A stretch of 64,000 nucleotides of DNA from an uncultured Draconibacterium sp. (lineage in GTDB: Bacteria > Bacteroidota > Bacteroidia > Bacteroidales > Prolixibacteraceae), in NCBI RefSeq assembly GCF_963677575.1, contig NZ_OY782038.1, forward strand, positions 3,351,501-3,415,500, given 5' to 3'. The notes below the pieces were generated by a model, which saw only the letters and a program-made list of their open reading frames with translations, did not search any database and was not told the origin of the DNA. Position 1 is the first letter of the stretch. Each line of letters begins with the position of its first letter. Made by a program: the position numbers and the translations under genes. Shown one piece after another: positions 8,211 to 18,413 of this stretch.

Positions 8211-11200
8211 ATGAACCGTAATAGAAAAAATCAAATTATGAAATCATTAATACCCACGCTTATTGTGTTAATAGGCTTGGGATTACCCGCTTGTCAGGAG
8301 TCCATAAATGAAGAAGGAATTGCCCTGGAACAAGGATTTAATAATGTGCCCGAAGCGGCCAAACCACGTGTGTGGTGGCACTGGATGGGCGGAAACGTGG
8401 CCTGGGAAGGAGCAAAAGCCGATATGGACTGGATGACACGAGTTGGAATTGGCGGTCTGCAATGTTTCCACGCCGGAATGGGGCAGGGACCCGAGAATTC
8501 GGTGGTTGAAAATTACTATCCATACATGTCGGATGGCTGGAAATCGGCTTTTGCAAAATCAGCAGCTTATGCCGATGAACTCGGGCTGGAATTTGCAACC
8601 GCAGCATCACCGGGCTGGAGTGAAACCGGTGGCCCGTGGGTTGAACCCGAGGATGGTATGAAAAAAATGGTTTACGCCGTTACTACAGTTGAAGGAGGAA
8701 AACCATACACTGGGATTTTAAATCATCCGCCGGTTGTAACCGGAGTTTATCAAACCAGTACCGGTGGATCTGGTCACCAGGGAAATATGGGAGCAGAAAA
8801 GCCTCAGTTGTATAAAGACCAAAAAGTACTCGCTTTTCAGGTTGCAGAAGATGAAATTCTTCCAACGCCAAAAATTACCGCAAGTGGTGGTCGGTTAAGT
8901 GCAGCAGTTCTTTCAGATGGTTTTTATGATCATGCAGGAATTACACTTCCGGCAGCAAAAGAAGAAGGCGGAATTTCCTGGATTCAATTTGATTTTGGAA
9001 AACCGGTTACCGTAAGAGGACTGGTTTTATCAGCTCAGGCTCGTGGTCCGGTGGGTTATAAACTGGAATCGAGCAACGACGGATCGAACTGGACAGATAC
9101 AGGTGCCGACATTCGTGGAGGAGGCGTGGCTCACACCAACTCTGTTGATAATGTAAATGCACGATATTTCCGTTTTGTAAGTATAAAACAACCACCTTCA
9201 CCACCGGCTCCGTGGTTCCGTTGGTCATTTGGACCACCACCACCTGCTCCGGCAGCGATTAATTTTACCGAATTGACTTTGTTGGGAACTCCAACCGTTC
9301 ATTCGTTTGAACAAAAAGCAGCCTATTTCTCTGATCATTCAAGCAGAGGCTATTTTGATTTACCAAGCGGATCAGAAGGAACAGCTATAAAAACTTCTGA
9401 AGTATTGGATTTAACCGATAAACTGAACGAAGACGGAACATTGAGCTGGACACCTCCTGCAGGACAGTGGATGGTGCTCCGTGTAGGTTATTCGCTTACC
9501 GGTGCTCAAAACCGTCCGGCGGCTCCTGAAGCAACCGGTTTAGAAGTGGATAAACTTGACTCAGCAGCGGTAAAACGTTATATGGATTATTACATCGATA
9601 TGTATCGCGAAGCTGCAGACGGCCTTGTTGGTGAGAAAGGATTACACGCTTTGATGTTCGACAGCTGGGAATCTGGTTTTGCCAACTGGACACCAAAAAT
9701 ATTGGAAGGTTTTGAAGAGAATATTGGTTACGATCCTACTCCGTGGGTACCTGCACTGGCAGGTTACGTTGTGGAAAGTCCGGAGAAAACAGACAAGTTT
9801 TTGTACGATTGGCGCCGCAATATTCAGTTGATGTTAAAACAACATCACTACGATTTCCTTACCCGTTATTTGCATGAAATTGGCATGATCCGCTACGGTG
9901 AAGCGCACGAAGCCGGTTTTGCAACCATGGGTGAAGGGATGGAAATGAAACAAACTGCCGACATTCCGATGGGCGCGATGTGGATGCATCACGAACCCGG
10001 TTACATGGAAGGTAACTATTTTAACGACAATCAGGAATCAGCTTCAGTTGCCCACATTTACGGACAAAATATTGCAGCTACTGAATCATTCACCGGCGGT
10101 CCGGCATACGGAACTGCGCCTTGGGATTTGAAATCAACTGCTGATGCTATTTTACTTTCAGGTTCTAACCGTTTCGTAATTCACACTTCTGCTCACCAGC
10201 CTATCACCAGAGGACCTGGTGTTACATTGGGTGTTGGCCAGATGTTCTCGCGTAACGAAACATGGGCCGAGCAATCGAAAGTTTGGATTGACTACCTCTC
10301 ACGTTCATCGTATATGTTACAGGCCGGTAAAGCTGCCAACGATATTGCTCTTTTCTACGGCGAAGAGTCATCGATGACCGCGATCTACGGAAACGACTTT
10401 AAGCTTCTCCCGGACGGATACCGCTACGATTTTGTAAGTGCCGACGTGGTTATGAATATGCTTTCAGTGGAAAACGGAGCGTTAACCACCGAATCAGGAA
10501 TGAATTACAAAGCGATTTATTTAGGCAGAGGTGCTACAAAAATGACGCTTCCGGTTTTGAAAAAAATGAAGGACTTTGTTGAGCAAGGTGCCGTTGTAAT
10601 TGGAACGCGCCCTGAAGGTTCTCCAAGCTTGGCTGATGATCCTGCAGAAGTAAAAGAAGTACTCGATATTCTTTGGCCGGGTGATGCCGTTGCGAGCGTT
10701 GGAGAAGGCAAAGTTTTCAATACAGACGATTCAGGCGCAGCCTTCAAAGAAATTGGTTTGGAGCCGGACTTTACCTACGAATCGCCGGTTGCTGACAGCG
10801 ACGTAATGTTCCTGCACCGCAAATTAAATAATGGTGGCATTTATTTCGTAGCAAGTCAGACTGACAACGTCGAAACCATCGAAGCTAGTTTCCGCATCAG
10901 CGGTTACAAAGCAGAGTTGTGGGATCCGGCAACAGGAAAAATCAGTCCTGTATCGTATTCATTTGATGGCGAACGTACAAACGTTACTATTCCGCTCGAC
11001 TCGTTTGGATCAATCTTCGTGGTATTCCGCGAAAAAACAAAACAAAGCAGTGTAAGCCTTCCGGTTTCAATAGAAACTGTGGTAACTCAATTGGAAGGAC
11101 CATGGCAGGTTGAATTCCAGGCTGAGCGCGGAGCTCCTGCATCGGCAAATTTCGACAAACTGATCGATTTCCGCGAAAGCGCTGACGAAGGAATTAAATA

Positions 11201-11573
11201 TTTCTCGGGAATTGCCACTTACAAAAAATCGGTTGACGTTGCACAGGAAACAATCGATAATGGAGATGTAGTTATCGACCTTGGTTTGGTGAACAACCTG
11301 GCCGAAGTTTGGGTGAACGGTCAATTGGCCGGAACAACCTGGAAACCTCCTTATCGTGTTGATATTACTGATTTTGTAACTGCCGGTTCTAACGAAATCG
11401 AAATCAAAGCAGTGAATACCTGGGTAAACCGTTTGATCGGTGATGCACAACCAGGTGTTAGCGACGACGAGAAAATTACATTGACAACACGTCCATTCTA
11501 CCGTGCAAATTCACCATTGGTACCTGCAGGTTTAATGGGACCAGTTGAAATTATGAGTTTAGCAACCAACTAA
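8211..11573 (+). CDS. GH106-family alpha-L-rhamnosidase, lipoprotein
   Basis: A 1120-residue enzyme (or 1111 from the alternative ATG at 8238, which gives a tidier signal peptide). The signal ends in a GLPAC lipobox. The GH106 signature PRVWWHWMGGN lies near residue 45, followed by the WMTRVGIGGLQCF barrel strand. A discoidin-like beta-sandwich insertion (~225-345) contains GISWIQFDFGKPVTVRGLVLS. The catalytic core includes ALMFDSWESG (~480) and RYGEAHEAGF (~560); acidic residues in these motifs are the likely catalytic and calcium-binding ones by analogy with characterised GH106. A C-terminal jelly roll reads LAEVWVNGQLAGTTWKPPYR. GH106 removes alpha-linked L-rhamnose from rhamnogalacturonan-type glycans or glycosides. 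A paralogue with the same organisation sits at 54.2-57.6 kb in the opposing locus. It probably acts in the periplasm or at the cell surface. Confidence 0.93.
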   Translation: MNRNRKNQIMKSLIPTLIVLIGLGLPACQESINEEGIALEQGFNNVPEAAKPRVWWHWMGGNVAWEGAKADMDWMTRVGIGGLQCFHAGMGQGPENSVVENYYPYMSDGWKSAFAKSAAYADELGLEFATAASPGWSETGGPWVEPEDGMKKMVYAVTTVEGGKPYTGILNHPPVVTGVYQTSTGGSGHQGNMGAEKPQLYKDQKVLAFQVAEDEILPTPKITASGGRLSAAVLSDGFYDHAGITLPAAKEEGGISWIQFDFGKPVTVRGLVLSAQARGPVGYKLESSNDGSNWTDTGADIRGGGVAHTNSVDNVNARYFRFVSIKQPPSPPAPWFRWSFGPPPPAPAAINFTELTLLGTPTVHSFEQKAAYFSDHSSRGYFDLPSGSEGTAIKTSEVLDLTDKLNEDGTLSWTPPAGQWMVLRVGYSLTGAQNRPAAPEATGLEVDKLDSAAVKRYMDYYIDMYREAADGLVGEKGLHALMFDSWESGFANWTPKILEGFEENIGYDPTPWVPALAGYVVESPEKTDKFLYDWRRNIQLMLKQHHYDFLTRYLHEIGMIRYGEAHEAGFATMGEGMEMKQTADIPMGAMWMHHEPGYMEGNYFNDNQESASVAHIYGQNIAATESFTGGPAYGTAPWDLKSTADAILLSGSNRFVIHTSAHQPITRGPGVTLGVGQMFSRNETWAEQSKVWIDYLSRSSYMLQAGKAANDIALFYGEESSMTAIYGNDFKLLPDGYRYDFVSADVVMNMLSVENGALTTESGMNYKAIYLGRGATKMTLPVLKKMKDFVEQGAVVIGTRPEGSPSLADDPAEVKEVLDILWPGDAVASVGEGKVFNTDDSGAAFKEIGLEPDFTYESPVADSDVMFLHRKLNNGGIYFVASQTDNVETIEASFRISGYKAELWDPATGKISPVSYSFDGERTNVTIPLDSFGSIFVVFREKTKQSSVSLPVSIETVVTQLEGPWQVEFQAERGAPASANFDKLIDFRESADEGIKYFSGIATYKKSVDVAQETIDNGDVVIDLGLVNNLAEVWVNGQLAGTTWKPPYRVDITDFVTAGSNEIEIKAVNTWVNRLIGDAQPGVSDDEKITLTTRPFYRANSPLVPAGLMGPVEIMSLATN

Positions 11574-11583
11574 AAAATTAATC

Positions 11584-12945
11584 ATGAAAAATACAATCAA
11601 ACTTATTCTTTGGAGCCTGATACTGTTTATGGCTTGTCCGGCATTTGCCCAAACCGGTTTAAAAGTAGGGGCAGCAAAAGTAGATATCACACCAAAAGAG
11701 AGCGACCTGAAAAGCTCAACCGATATTATTCGCGATAAACTTTATGTACGCGCCATTTATATGGACAATGGAACAAATTCAGCGGTATTAGTAGCTATCG
11801 ATGCCGGTGGTATTCATGAAATTGATGATGTATTGGAAAAATCATCTGCATCAACAGGATGTCCAATACAAAACTACGTAGTTACCGGAACGCATACGCA
11901 CAGTGGCAACACCGGAGGTCTTTTTAACGGAGCTCCTACTGCGGAAACAATAGCCGATGCGATTGTTGCTTCTGTTGATCAGGCAAAGGCTAATATGGCG
12001 CCTGCTCGCGTAGGTTACGGAACTACAGAGGTTGATTTGAATGTAAACCGCGATAATTTCGATGAGAATTTGGAGTGGCACCAAACCGCAAATTGGGATG
12101 GTCCTTCAGATAAAACTTTGGCCGTTATAACTTTCCTTGGCGAAGACGATGTGCCGATTGCTGTGTACATGAATTACGCTATGCACCCCGTTAACTTCTT
12201 TATGAGTGGTGTTGTTAGTGCCGATTTCCCGGGCGATGCAACGAAATATGTTGAAGATATGTTCGATGGAAAAACGGTGGCTTTATTCGCTCAGGGAGCT
12301 TCCGGCGACCAAAATCCTAAAATGGCCTACACTTCTATTTTTCAGGAAGGTCAGATTAAAGGCGTATTGCCTCCACCTGCTGCACCATCAACAGGAAGAC
12401 AACCATCGTTTGACGGACCTGGTGAAATTCCTGCTGACCAACTTGAAGCCCATAAAAAAGTTGTTGATCGCAAAAGCGACTATGTACACATGTTAGGAAC
12501 TACTTTGGGCAACAACGCTGTACAGGTTATGCTTTACCATACGCAGTATGAAAAGAGTTCGAAAATCTGGTGTAAAAAAGAGGATGTAGTTTGTCCCGGC
12601 CGTGTTCGTATTGATACGAAAGGTCGCGAGAATTACGACCCTGGCTACAAAGACGGACCGGATGTACACATTGGTTTGGGTTTAGTTCAGATTGGCGATA
12701 TCAATCTGGTAACCGTTAGTGGCGAGGTATATTCAGAAATTGGTATGCGCCTGAAAGCTGAGTCTCCTGCATTGAAAACAATGATGGTTACATTGACCAA
12801 CGGAACGCGTACAGGATACATTTATTCTACTCAGGCAAGTACTCACCTAACTTTCCAGGTAATTGGTTCAAACTTAAAACCCGGATTTGCGGAACCTGCT
12901 ATTGTGAATACCGCAATTGAAATGATGGAAGAATCAAAACTTTAA
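11584..12945 (+). CDS. Secreted neutral/alkaline ceramidase-fold hydrolase
   Basis: 453 residues with a signal peptide ending at AFAQ (~23). The mature protein begins LKVGAAKVDITP, the typical start of the neutral/non-lysosomal ceramidase family, and carries the zinc-site motif GTHTHSG (H104, H106), then NYAMHPVN and GDATKYVE downstream. True neutral ceramidases are much longer (~650-750 residues) and have a C-terminal immunoglobulin-like domain, so this is the short version common in Bacteroidota glycan loci. Its substrate is probably an amide or ester in or on the glycan or glycoside rather than ceramide. It starts 10 bp after the GH106 stop, so cotranscription is very likely. The family fold is confident; the reaction is inferred. 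Confidence 0.85.
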   Translation: MKNTIKLILWSLILFMACPAFAQTGLKVGAAKVDITPKESDLKSSTDIIRDKLYVRAIYMDNGTNSAVLVAIDAGGIHEIDDVLEKSSASTGCPIQNYVVTGTHTHSGNTGGLFNGAPTAETIADAIVASVDQAKANMAPARVGYGTTEVDLNVNRDNFDENLEWHQTANWDGPSDKTLAVITFLGEDDVPIAVYMNYAMHPVNFFMSGVVSADFPGDATKYVEDMFDGKTVALFAQGASGDQNPKMAYTSIFQEGQIKGVLPPPAAPSTGRQPSFDGPGEIPADQLEAHKKVVDRKSDYVHMLGTTLGNNAVQVMLYHTQYEKSSKIWCKKEDVVCPGRVRIDTKGRENYDPGYKDGPDVHIGLGLVQIGDINLVTVSGEVYSEIGMRLKAESPALKTMMVTLTNGTRTGYIYSTQASTHLTFQVIGSNLKPGFAEPAIVNTAIEMMEESKL

Positions 12946-13003
12946 AAGCGAATTTTTAACTTGCAGAACAGCTTTAGAATTAAAACCTTATAAAATAATC
13001 AAG

Positions 13004-13834
13004 ATGAAGAAATCGATCGCTCTAATTTTTATGCTGACCCTGTGTCAGCTAACGATAATGGCGCAAATGCCGGCTGCCAACTTCGAGGGAGAAGAAGTTT
13101 TTAAAAACGACGATGTTGTTTTCCATAAAATCGACGACCACACCTGGGTGGGTACCGGACACATGTCGGCGAACGAAAGTATTTATCTGATTGAAGGAAA
13201 TGATAAAGCTGTTTTGCTTGATGCTGCTACCAAAATTACCGATCTGGATAAAATTGTCGCATCAATCACCGACAAACCGGTTACACTGATGCTGACACAC
13301 GTGCATCCTGACCATGTTGGTGCTGCCGATTATTTTCCGGTGGTTTATATGAATCCAGGCGACAAAGAATCCGCTGCCCAAATGATGCCAAATTACAAAG
13401 GTGAATTTAAGTACCTTGAAGACGGACAGATTATCGATCTTGGTGGTCGAAAACTGGAAGTGGTTTTCACACCAGCACATACCTGGGGTTCTACAACTTA
13501 CATTGATAAAGCAGCCGGTTACGGTTTTAGCGGCGATTCATTTGGCTCAGGAAACTTATTAATGTTTGCCGGAACTTTCTCCGACCTGATTGCCACTTGC
13601 GAGAAAATGAGTAATGTTATGGAGAAAGACGGAATCGAAAAATTGTATCCGGGGCACTTCTGTGGCGACAATCCTGAAACAAAACAACGCGTGGAAGATT
13701 TGATCACCTTGAGTAAAGATATTCTTTCGGGTAAAGAAAAGGGAGAGGAAACGGAAGGTAACCGATTCGGTTTTAACCACATTGCTACCAAGTACGGTGT
13801 GCGCGTAAACTACGGAGACAAAACCATGAAGTAA
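13004..13834 (+). CDS. Secreted MBL-fold metallo-hydrolase (paralogue A)
   Basis: 276 residues; signal peptide ends near IMAQ (~21). The metal motif THVHPDH gives H99, H101, D103 and H104; AHTWGS and YPGHFCG supply later His ligands, and GFSGDSFG the bridging Asp. It is clearly paralogous to the protein at 18414-19241: both begin with a GEEV..DDVVFH.ID.HTWVGTG stretch and share the KYGVRVNY ending. Each of the two is adjacent to a type-B carboxylesterase, suggesting that an esterase plus MBL module was duplicated. It lies 58 bp after the ceramidase-like gene. The reaction is unknown; lactone or ester hydrolysis in the periplasm is a reasonable guess. Confidence 0.88.
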   Translation: MKKSIALIFMLTLCQLTIMAQMPAANFEGEEVFKNDDVVFHKIDDHTWVGTGHMSANESIYLIEGNDKAVLLDAATKITDLDKIVASITDKPVTLMLTHVHPDHVGAADYFPVVYMNPGDKESAAQMMPNYKGEFKYLEDGQIIDLGGRKLEVVFTPAHTWGSTTYIDKAAGYGFSGDSFGSGNLLMFAGTFSDLIATCEKMSNVMEKDGIEKLYPGHFCGDNPETKQRVEDLITLSKDILSGKEKGEETEGNRFGFNHIATKYGVRVNYGDKTMK

Positions 13835-13870
13835 ATAATATTGCAAATACAGAATCTAAAAAGGAATAAA

Positions 13871-15538
13871 ATGAACCCAATAAACAGAAGACAATTCGTT
13901 AACCGATTATCATTAACAGCTGCCGGAACCGTCGCTTTTTCTGGCCTTGCCTATTCATCGGGCAGGTTCATCTCCGGATTTGGTGCTGAAGAGTTTGTAA
14001 CTGCTGAAAGCGCGACAGGAAAATTACGTGGCGTAAGGCAAGACGGTGTAAATATCTTCAAAGGAATTCCGTACGGAGGTTCTGTTTCGGGCAAAAACCG
14101 ATTCCGTCGTCCACCAAAAGTTGATCCGTGGACAGGTGTTCGCGATGCTTTGGAATTGGGCGCTCCATCCTTGCAAACTTCCGGTTGGGGACCAAAACCT
14201 GCCGAAGATTGTCTGTTCCTGAACGTGTGGACTCCGGCCAACGATAATAAAAAACGCCCGGTAATGTTCTACAATCACGGAGGCGGTTATGTTACCGGAT
14301 CGGGTGGATCGGGCGGACAAGACGGTGCCAACCTGGCGCGTTATTTCGATGTGGTAGTGGTGCAAACCAACCATCGACTGGGTTTATTGGGTTTTCTGTA
14401 TTTAGATGAAATTGCCGGTGCGGATTATGCCGGATCGGGAAATATGGGCGTTTTGGATATTACTGCCGGATTAAAATGGGTGAATGAAAACATTGACCGA
14501 TTTGGCGGCGATCCGAATAACGTAATGGTATTTGGCGAGTCGGGTGGCGGCGGAAAAACGTCGTGTATTTATGCCATGCCGGAAGCTTCGCCCTATTTTA
14601 ATAAAGCATCGATTGAAAGTGGACCGGGAGCTCGGATGTTAACAAAAGACCTGGCTGCCGAAACCACTGAAATGGTGCTGAAAGAAATGAATATCGCCAA
14701 AAATGATTGGCGAAAACTACTGGAAGTTTCACCGGAGCAATTGTTGGAGATTCAGAATAAATTCATGTTTATTCCACCGTTCCAGGCCGAAATTGGAATG
14801 CCAGAAATGCACGGTTTTGGGCCCGTGGTTGATGGTTCGGTTTTACCAAATCAACCCTTCGATCCAACAGCACCAAAAATCTCAAAAGACAAACCTTTGC
14901 TGACAGGATGGAACGAAGATGAATACGCATTTTTTGCGATGCAAAACAGGAATACCGAATTTACTAAATTCACTTTTGATGATCTTCCTTCGAAACTGGA
15001 ATCACAGTTCGATACTGATGCTGCCACAATAGTGAATGCATACCGCAAAGCTTCGCCAAATGCAACGGCTCCTCAAATATTTATGGCTGTTTCATCGATT
15101 AATATGATGGGACTGGGATCCATTGAAATTGCCGAGCGAAAAAGCAAAGAAGACGGAGCGCCTGTTTACCTGTATAATTTCGGGTATAAATCGGACATGA
15201 AAATTCCGGGATCGGATTTCCCAATGGGAACGCCGCATGCCATGGATATATCCTATAAATTCAACAATGTGCAGCCGCCAAAAGAAGGCGAGGAGCAACG
15301 CCGCATGTTTGGCGACAGCTCGCCTGCCAGCTGCAAAGCATCGCACAATTTTGCCGAGTTGTGGACAAATTTTGCACGAACCGGCGTGCCTTCAGCCGAA
15401 GGAGCACCGGAGTGGCCTGCTTACAATTTTAAAGATCGGCCAACCATGCGAATCGATACCGAGTGTACGATTATAAACGACCGCTTTAAAGTTGAATTGG
15501 ACATGTGGAGGAAAATTGGAAAATTACATGCCGTTTGA
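13871..15538 (+). CDS. Type-B carboxylesterase with twin-arginine-like signal
   Basis: 555 residues from the ATG at 13871, which is preceded by AAGGAAT; an upstream in-frame TTG at 13841 is unlikely. The N-terminus INRRQFVNRLSLTAAG resembles a Tat signal. Family motifs: FKGIPYGG, EDCLFLNVW, the oxyanion loop NHGGGYV, and the nucleophile elbow GESGGGG with Ser224 (most family members have GESAGG). GWNEDEY probably holds the acidic residue and the GTPHAMD or KASHNFAELW region the catalytic His. These enzymes cleave carboxylic esters. With the neighbouring rhamnosidases and MBL proteins it probably removes acyl or aromatic esters from the glycoside. A paralogue lies at 16750-18402. Class is firm; natural ester unknown. 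Confidence 0.9.
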   Translation: MNPINRRQFVNRLSLTAAGTVAFSGLAYSSGRFISGFGAEEFVTAESATGKLRGVRQDGVNIFKGIPYGGSVSGKNRFRRPPKVDPWTGVRDALELGAPSLQTSGWGPKPAEDCLFLNVWTPANDNKKRPVMFYNHGGGYVTGSGGSGGQDGANLARYFDVVVVQTNHRLGLLGFLYLDEIAGADYAGSGNMGVLDITAGLKWVNENIDRFGGDPNNVMVFGESGGGGKTSCIYAMPEASPYFNKASIESGPGARMLTKDLAAETTEMVLKEMNIAKNDWRKLLEVSPEQLLEIQNKFMFIPPFQAEIGMPEMHGFGPVVDGSVLPNQPFDPTAPKISKDKPLLTGWNEDEYAFFAMQNRNTEFTKFTFDDLPSKLESQFDTDAATIVNAYRKASPNATAPQIFMAVSSINMMGLGSIEIAERKSKEDGAPVYLYNFGYKSDMKIPGSDFPMGTPHAMDISYKFNNVQPPKEGEEQRRMFGDSSPASCKASHNFAELWTNFARTGVPSAEGAPEWPAYNFKDRPTMRIDTECTIINDRFKVELDMWRKIGKLHAV

Positions 15539-15656
15539 ATAAACGAACTTAGACCTTATTAGTCAAAGACTTAATTTGCAACATTGATCGTGATTTTGAA
15601 GATCGATTTGCCTTAAAAAACTCAACCTTGAATTAACCGATATTAAATTGAGAACA

Positions 15657-16679
15657 ATGAAAAAATTTACGTTACTAAGTTTTGTCTTTTTTGTGCTTAG
15701 CTTTTCAGTTTACGCGCAGGGAGGTTCAAACGGTTTGTTGATGCCCAAATTCATAAAACCCACTGATAATAGCACCAGTACGGTTTTAACCGATCTTACT
15801 AAGGAAAGGCACTGGTTTCGCGAATTGCCTGCCGACAGTGAAATGAGTCTGCAAAAAGATGTTGTTTTTCACGAGACAAAAAGTATCGATGGCGATCCGA
15901 TGTCGCTAAAAATGGACATCCTTACTTACAATGATGATAAGGTTCGTCCGTGTGTGGTTTATGTTATTGGCGGAGGTTTTTCATTTGCTGCAAAAGAGCG
16001 AAATCTTTACGATCGTTACGAAATAGCAAAAGCCGGTTATGTGGTGGCAAGTGTGCAGTACCACGTAATCAGCACCGGAATTTACAGCGACGCCGTTAAA
16101 GATGTAAAAGCCGCAATTCGTTTTATGCGTGCCAACGCCGATAAATACGGAATCGATCCTGAAAACATTGGTATTTGGGGCGAATCTGCCGGAGGTTATT
16201 TAACCGCAATGGTTGCCACAACAAATGGCGAAAAACAGTTTGAAGAAGGCGAAAATCTCGATCAAAGCAGCGATGTAAAAGCAGCTGTTGATGCTTACGG
16301 TTTATCTGATCTCACAAAGATTGGAGCCGACTACGATGAAGATGCAGCAAACGCACACTTCACAGTTATTTCACCCGACGGGCAGTTTATTCACGGAAAA
16401 AACAGTGGATTAACAAGTCTCGATAAGCCGGAGGAGGTTGCCAAAGCAAATCCCATAACCTACGTGGACAAAAACGATCCTCCATTTTTGCTTTTCCACG
16501 GAACAAACGACATGGCCGTTTCGCCAAGTCAGACCTTGTTATTGCACAATGCATTGCGCGAAAAAGGTGTTTCATCAACACGTTATGTGCTCGACGGAGC
16601 CGGGCATGCCAGCGCCGAATTTTCTGATCCGCAGGTGATAAATATTATTATCGATTTTCTGGATGAACATTTGAAATAG
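15657..16679 (+). CDS. Secreted alpha/beta-hydrolase esterase (BD-FAE/acetyl-esterase-like)
   Basis: 340 residues from the ATG at 15657, with a signal peptide ending near VYAQ; an in-frame TTG at 15648 is less likely. The fold is the HGGG-class alpha/beta hydrolase, although the oxyanion motif here reads VIGGGFSF rather than HGGG. The nucleophile elbow GESAGG contains Ser177; the Asp of HGTNDMAVSP and the His of GAGHASAEF complete a normal triad. Related Bacteroidota enzymes remove feruloyl or acetyl groups from plant polysaccharides. It is the third serine esterase-type gene in six kilobases, between two type-B carboxylesterases. The gap of 118 bp before it could hold a weak internal promoter, but none is obvious. 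Confidence 0.87.
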   Translation: MKKFTLLSFVFFVLSFSVYAQGGSNGLLMPKFIKPTDNSTSTVLTDLTKERHWFRELPADSEMSLQKDVVFHETKSIDGDPMSLKMDILTYNDDKVRPCVVYVIGGGFSFAAKERNLYDRYEIAKAGYVVASVQYHVISTGIYSDAVKDVKAAIRFMRANADKYGIDPENIGIWGESAGGYLTAMVATTNGEKQFEEGENLDQSSDVKAAVDAYGLSDLTKIGADYDEDAANAHFTVISPDGQFIHGKNSGLTSLDKPEEVAKANPITYVDKNDPPFLLFHGTNDMAVSPSQTLLLHNALREKGVSSTRYVLDGAGHASAEFSDPQVINIIIDFLDEHLK

Positions 16680-16749
16680 TGGAAGTATAGTGGGGCAGTT
16701 TTCGGAATGAAAACTTAAACCAATATCATATTAATCAAAAACTTAACTT

Positions 16750-18402
16750 ATGAGATCTTTAAAATTTATTCTTGCAGCTTTCCTTGTTATAGGATTGTTT
16801 GCATGTCAAACTTCAACCACAAATGCACCTCCAACAGGTTCGCAACCGGGATCGCATCCGATGATCGCCAACAGCGAAACAGCGCAAACAAGCACCGAAA
16901 GTGGTGATGTGATCGGTTATGTGCACGACGGAGTTTTCAATTACAAAGGAATTCCGTATGCCAAGGCCGAGCGTTTTATGCCGCCGCAAAAGCCCGATAA
17001 ATGGGAAGGCGTGCGCAGTTGTCGCTCGTATGGTCCGGTTTGCCCTATCGATGTTTCATCGATGATTTTGGCCGACGAAATGGAATTTGCTCAGCAGCAC
17101 AATTTCTGGTTTATGAAAGAGGATGCTTGTAACAATCTGAATGTTTGGTCGCCTGGAATTAACGACGGTAAAAAACGTCCGGTTATGGTTTGGTTGCATG
17201 GTGGTGGTTATACTGCCGGTTCATCATGCGAGTTGCCAAGTTACGATGGCGAGAACCTGAGTCGCACCGGCGATGTGGTGGTGGTATCCATCAATCATCG
17301 TTTAAATGTACTTGGTTTCCTTGATCTGTCGGCTGTTGATGAAAAATATGCTCAATCGGCCAACGTGGGAATGATGGATGTTGTTGCCGCGCTGGAATGG
17401 GTACATAACAACATTGCAAACTTTGGCGGCGATCCTGCTAACGTAACCATTTTTGGTCAGTCCGGTGGTGGTGGCAAAGTGGCTACCATGCTTTACACGC
17501 CTTCTGCAAAAGGTTTGTTCCACAAAGCAATTATGCAAAGTGGTGTTGCCGGGAGTTACAGTACCAAAGAAGCTACTCAAAAACTGGGTTTGGCCGTTAT
17601 GGAAGAATTGGGCCTTAAAAACAGTGAAGTTGAGAAACTAAAAAATATTCCACACCACGAATTGTTAGCAGCCGGAAACCGTGCGATTGCCAAAAGCAGT
17701 GGCGCAGGAATGGGACGTTTGGGATGGGCACCATCATGCGACGGTGTGTTTATTCCTTTGCAACCCGGAGCTCCGGGAGCCGAAGATCTGGCTAAAGATA
17801 TTCCTGTAATAATGGGATCAAACCAGGTGGAATTTGGATCGTTTGGCGGAGGTGCCGATTTGTTGCATGCCGATGAGGCGACAATCATCGAAAACCTGAA
17901 AGAGCGTTACGGCGACAAAACCGATGCTTACGTTGCGGCTTTCAAAAAGGCGTATCCAAATACAAAATTACCTTCAGATATGAAGGACGTTGATTTAATG
18001 TTCCGTCCGATGTTGCTGAATTTTGCCAATTTGAAATCAGCTGTTCCCGATGGAGCACCGGTTTATAACTACGTTTTTAAATGGAATGCGCCACACCTGG
18101 ATGGTATGTTAAAATCAAGCCACTGTATGGAAATTGCATTTGTTTTCAACAGCATTGCGCGTACCGAAGAATATAACGGAGGAACTCCTGAAGCGTACGC
18201 ACTTGCCGAGAAGTTGAGTAAAACCTGGGCAACTTTTGCACACACCGGAAATCCGAACAACGATGCAATGCCCGAGTGGGAACCATTTACTCCCGATGGC
18301 GGCGCTACTATGTTATTCGATAATCAATCAGAACTGGTTCATAATCACGATAAAGAAATGATCGAAATTGCTTTGTCAGTTCCACAACCTAGCATGTTTT
18401 AA
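16750..18402 (+). CDS. Type-B carboxylesterase, lipoprotein
   Basis: 550 residues. The signal ends in a lipobox (LFACQ), so unlike its paralogue at 13.9 kb it is a lipid-anchored envelope protein. Motifs: NYKGIPYA, NLNVW, the oxyanion loop WLHGGGYTAG, and the elbow GQSGGGG with Ser238. The residue before the nucleophile is Gln where most family members have Glu; the same GGGG stretch occurs in the paralogue. ESxHCMEIAF and the HTGNPN region resemble the usual C-terminal part with the catalytic His. It precedes an MBL gene by 11 bp, mirroring the esterase/MBL pair at 13.0-15.5 kb in reverse order. Two differently anchored esterases suggest different steps or acyl groups, which is inference. 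Confidence 0.9.
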   Translation: MRSLKFILAAFLVIGLFACQTSTTNAPPTGSQPGSHPMIANSETAQTSTESGDVIGYVHDGVFNYKGIPYAKAERFMPPQKPDKWEGVRSCRSYGPVCPIDVSSMILADEMEFAQQHNFWFMKEDACNNLNVWSPGINDGKKRPVMVWLHGGGYTAGSSCELPSYDGENLSRTGDVVVVSINHRLNVLGFLDLSAVDEKYAQSANVGMMDVVAALEWVHNNIANFGGDPANVTIFGQSGGGGKVATMLYTPSAKGLFHKAIMQSGVAGSYSTKEATQKLGLAVMEELGLKNSEVEKLKNIPHHELLAAGNRAIAKSSGAGMGRLGWAPSCDGVFIPLQPGAPGAEDLAKDIPVIMGSNQVEFGSFGGGADLLHADEATIIENLKERYGDKTDAYVAAFKKAYPNTKLPSDMKDVDLMFRPMLLNFANLKSAVPDGAPVYNYVFKWNAPHLDGMLKSSHCMEIAFVFNSIARTEEYNGGTPEAYALAEKLSKTWATFAHTGNPNNDAMPEWEPFTPDGGATMLFDNQSELVHNHDKEMIEIALSVPQPSMF

Positions 18403-18413
18403 ACTTTCGCGTT

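Noticed and set aside
11584..12945. True sphingolipid ceramidase
   Set aside because: It is much shorter than true neutral ceramidases and lacks the C-terminal Ig-like domain.
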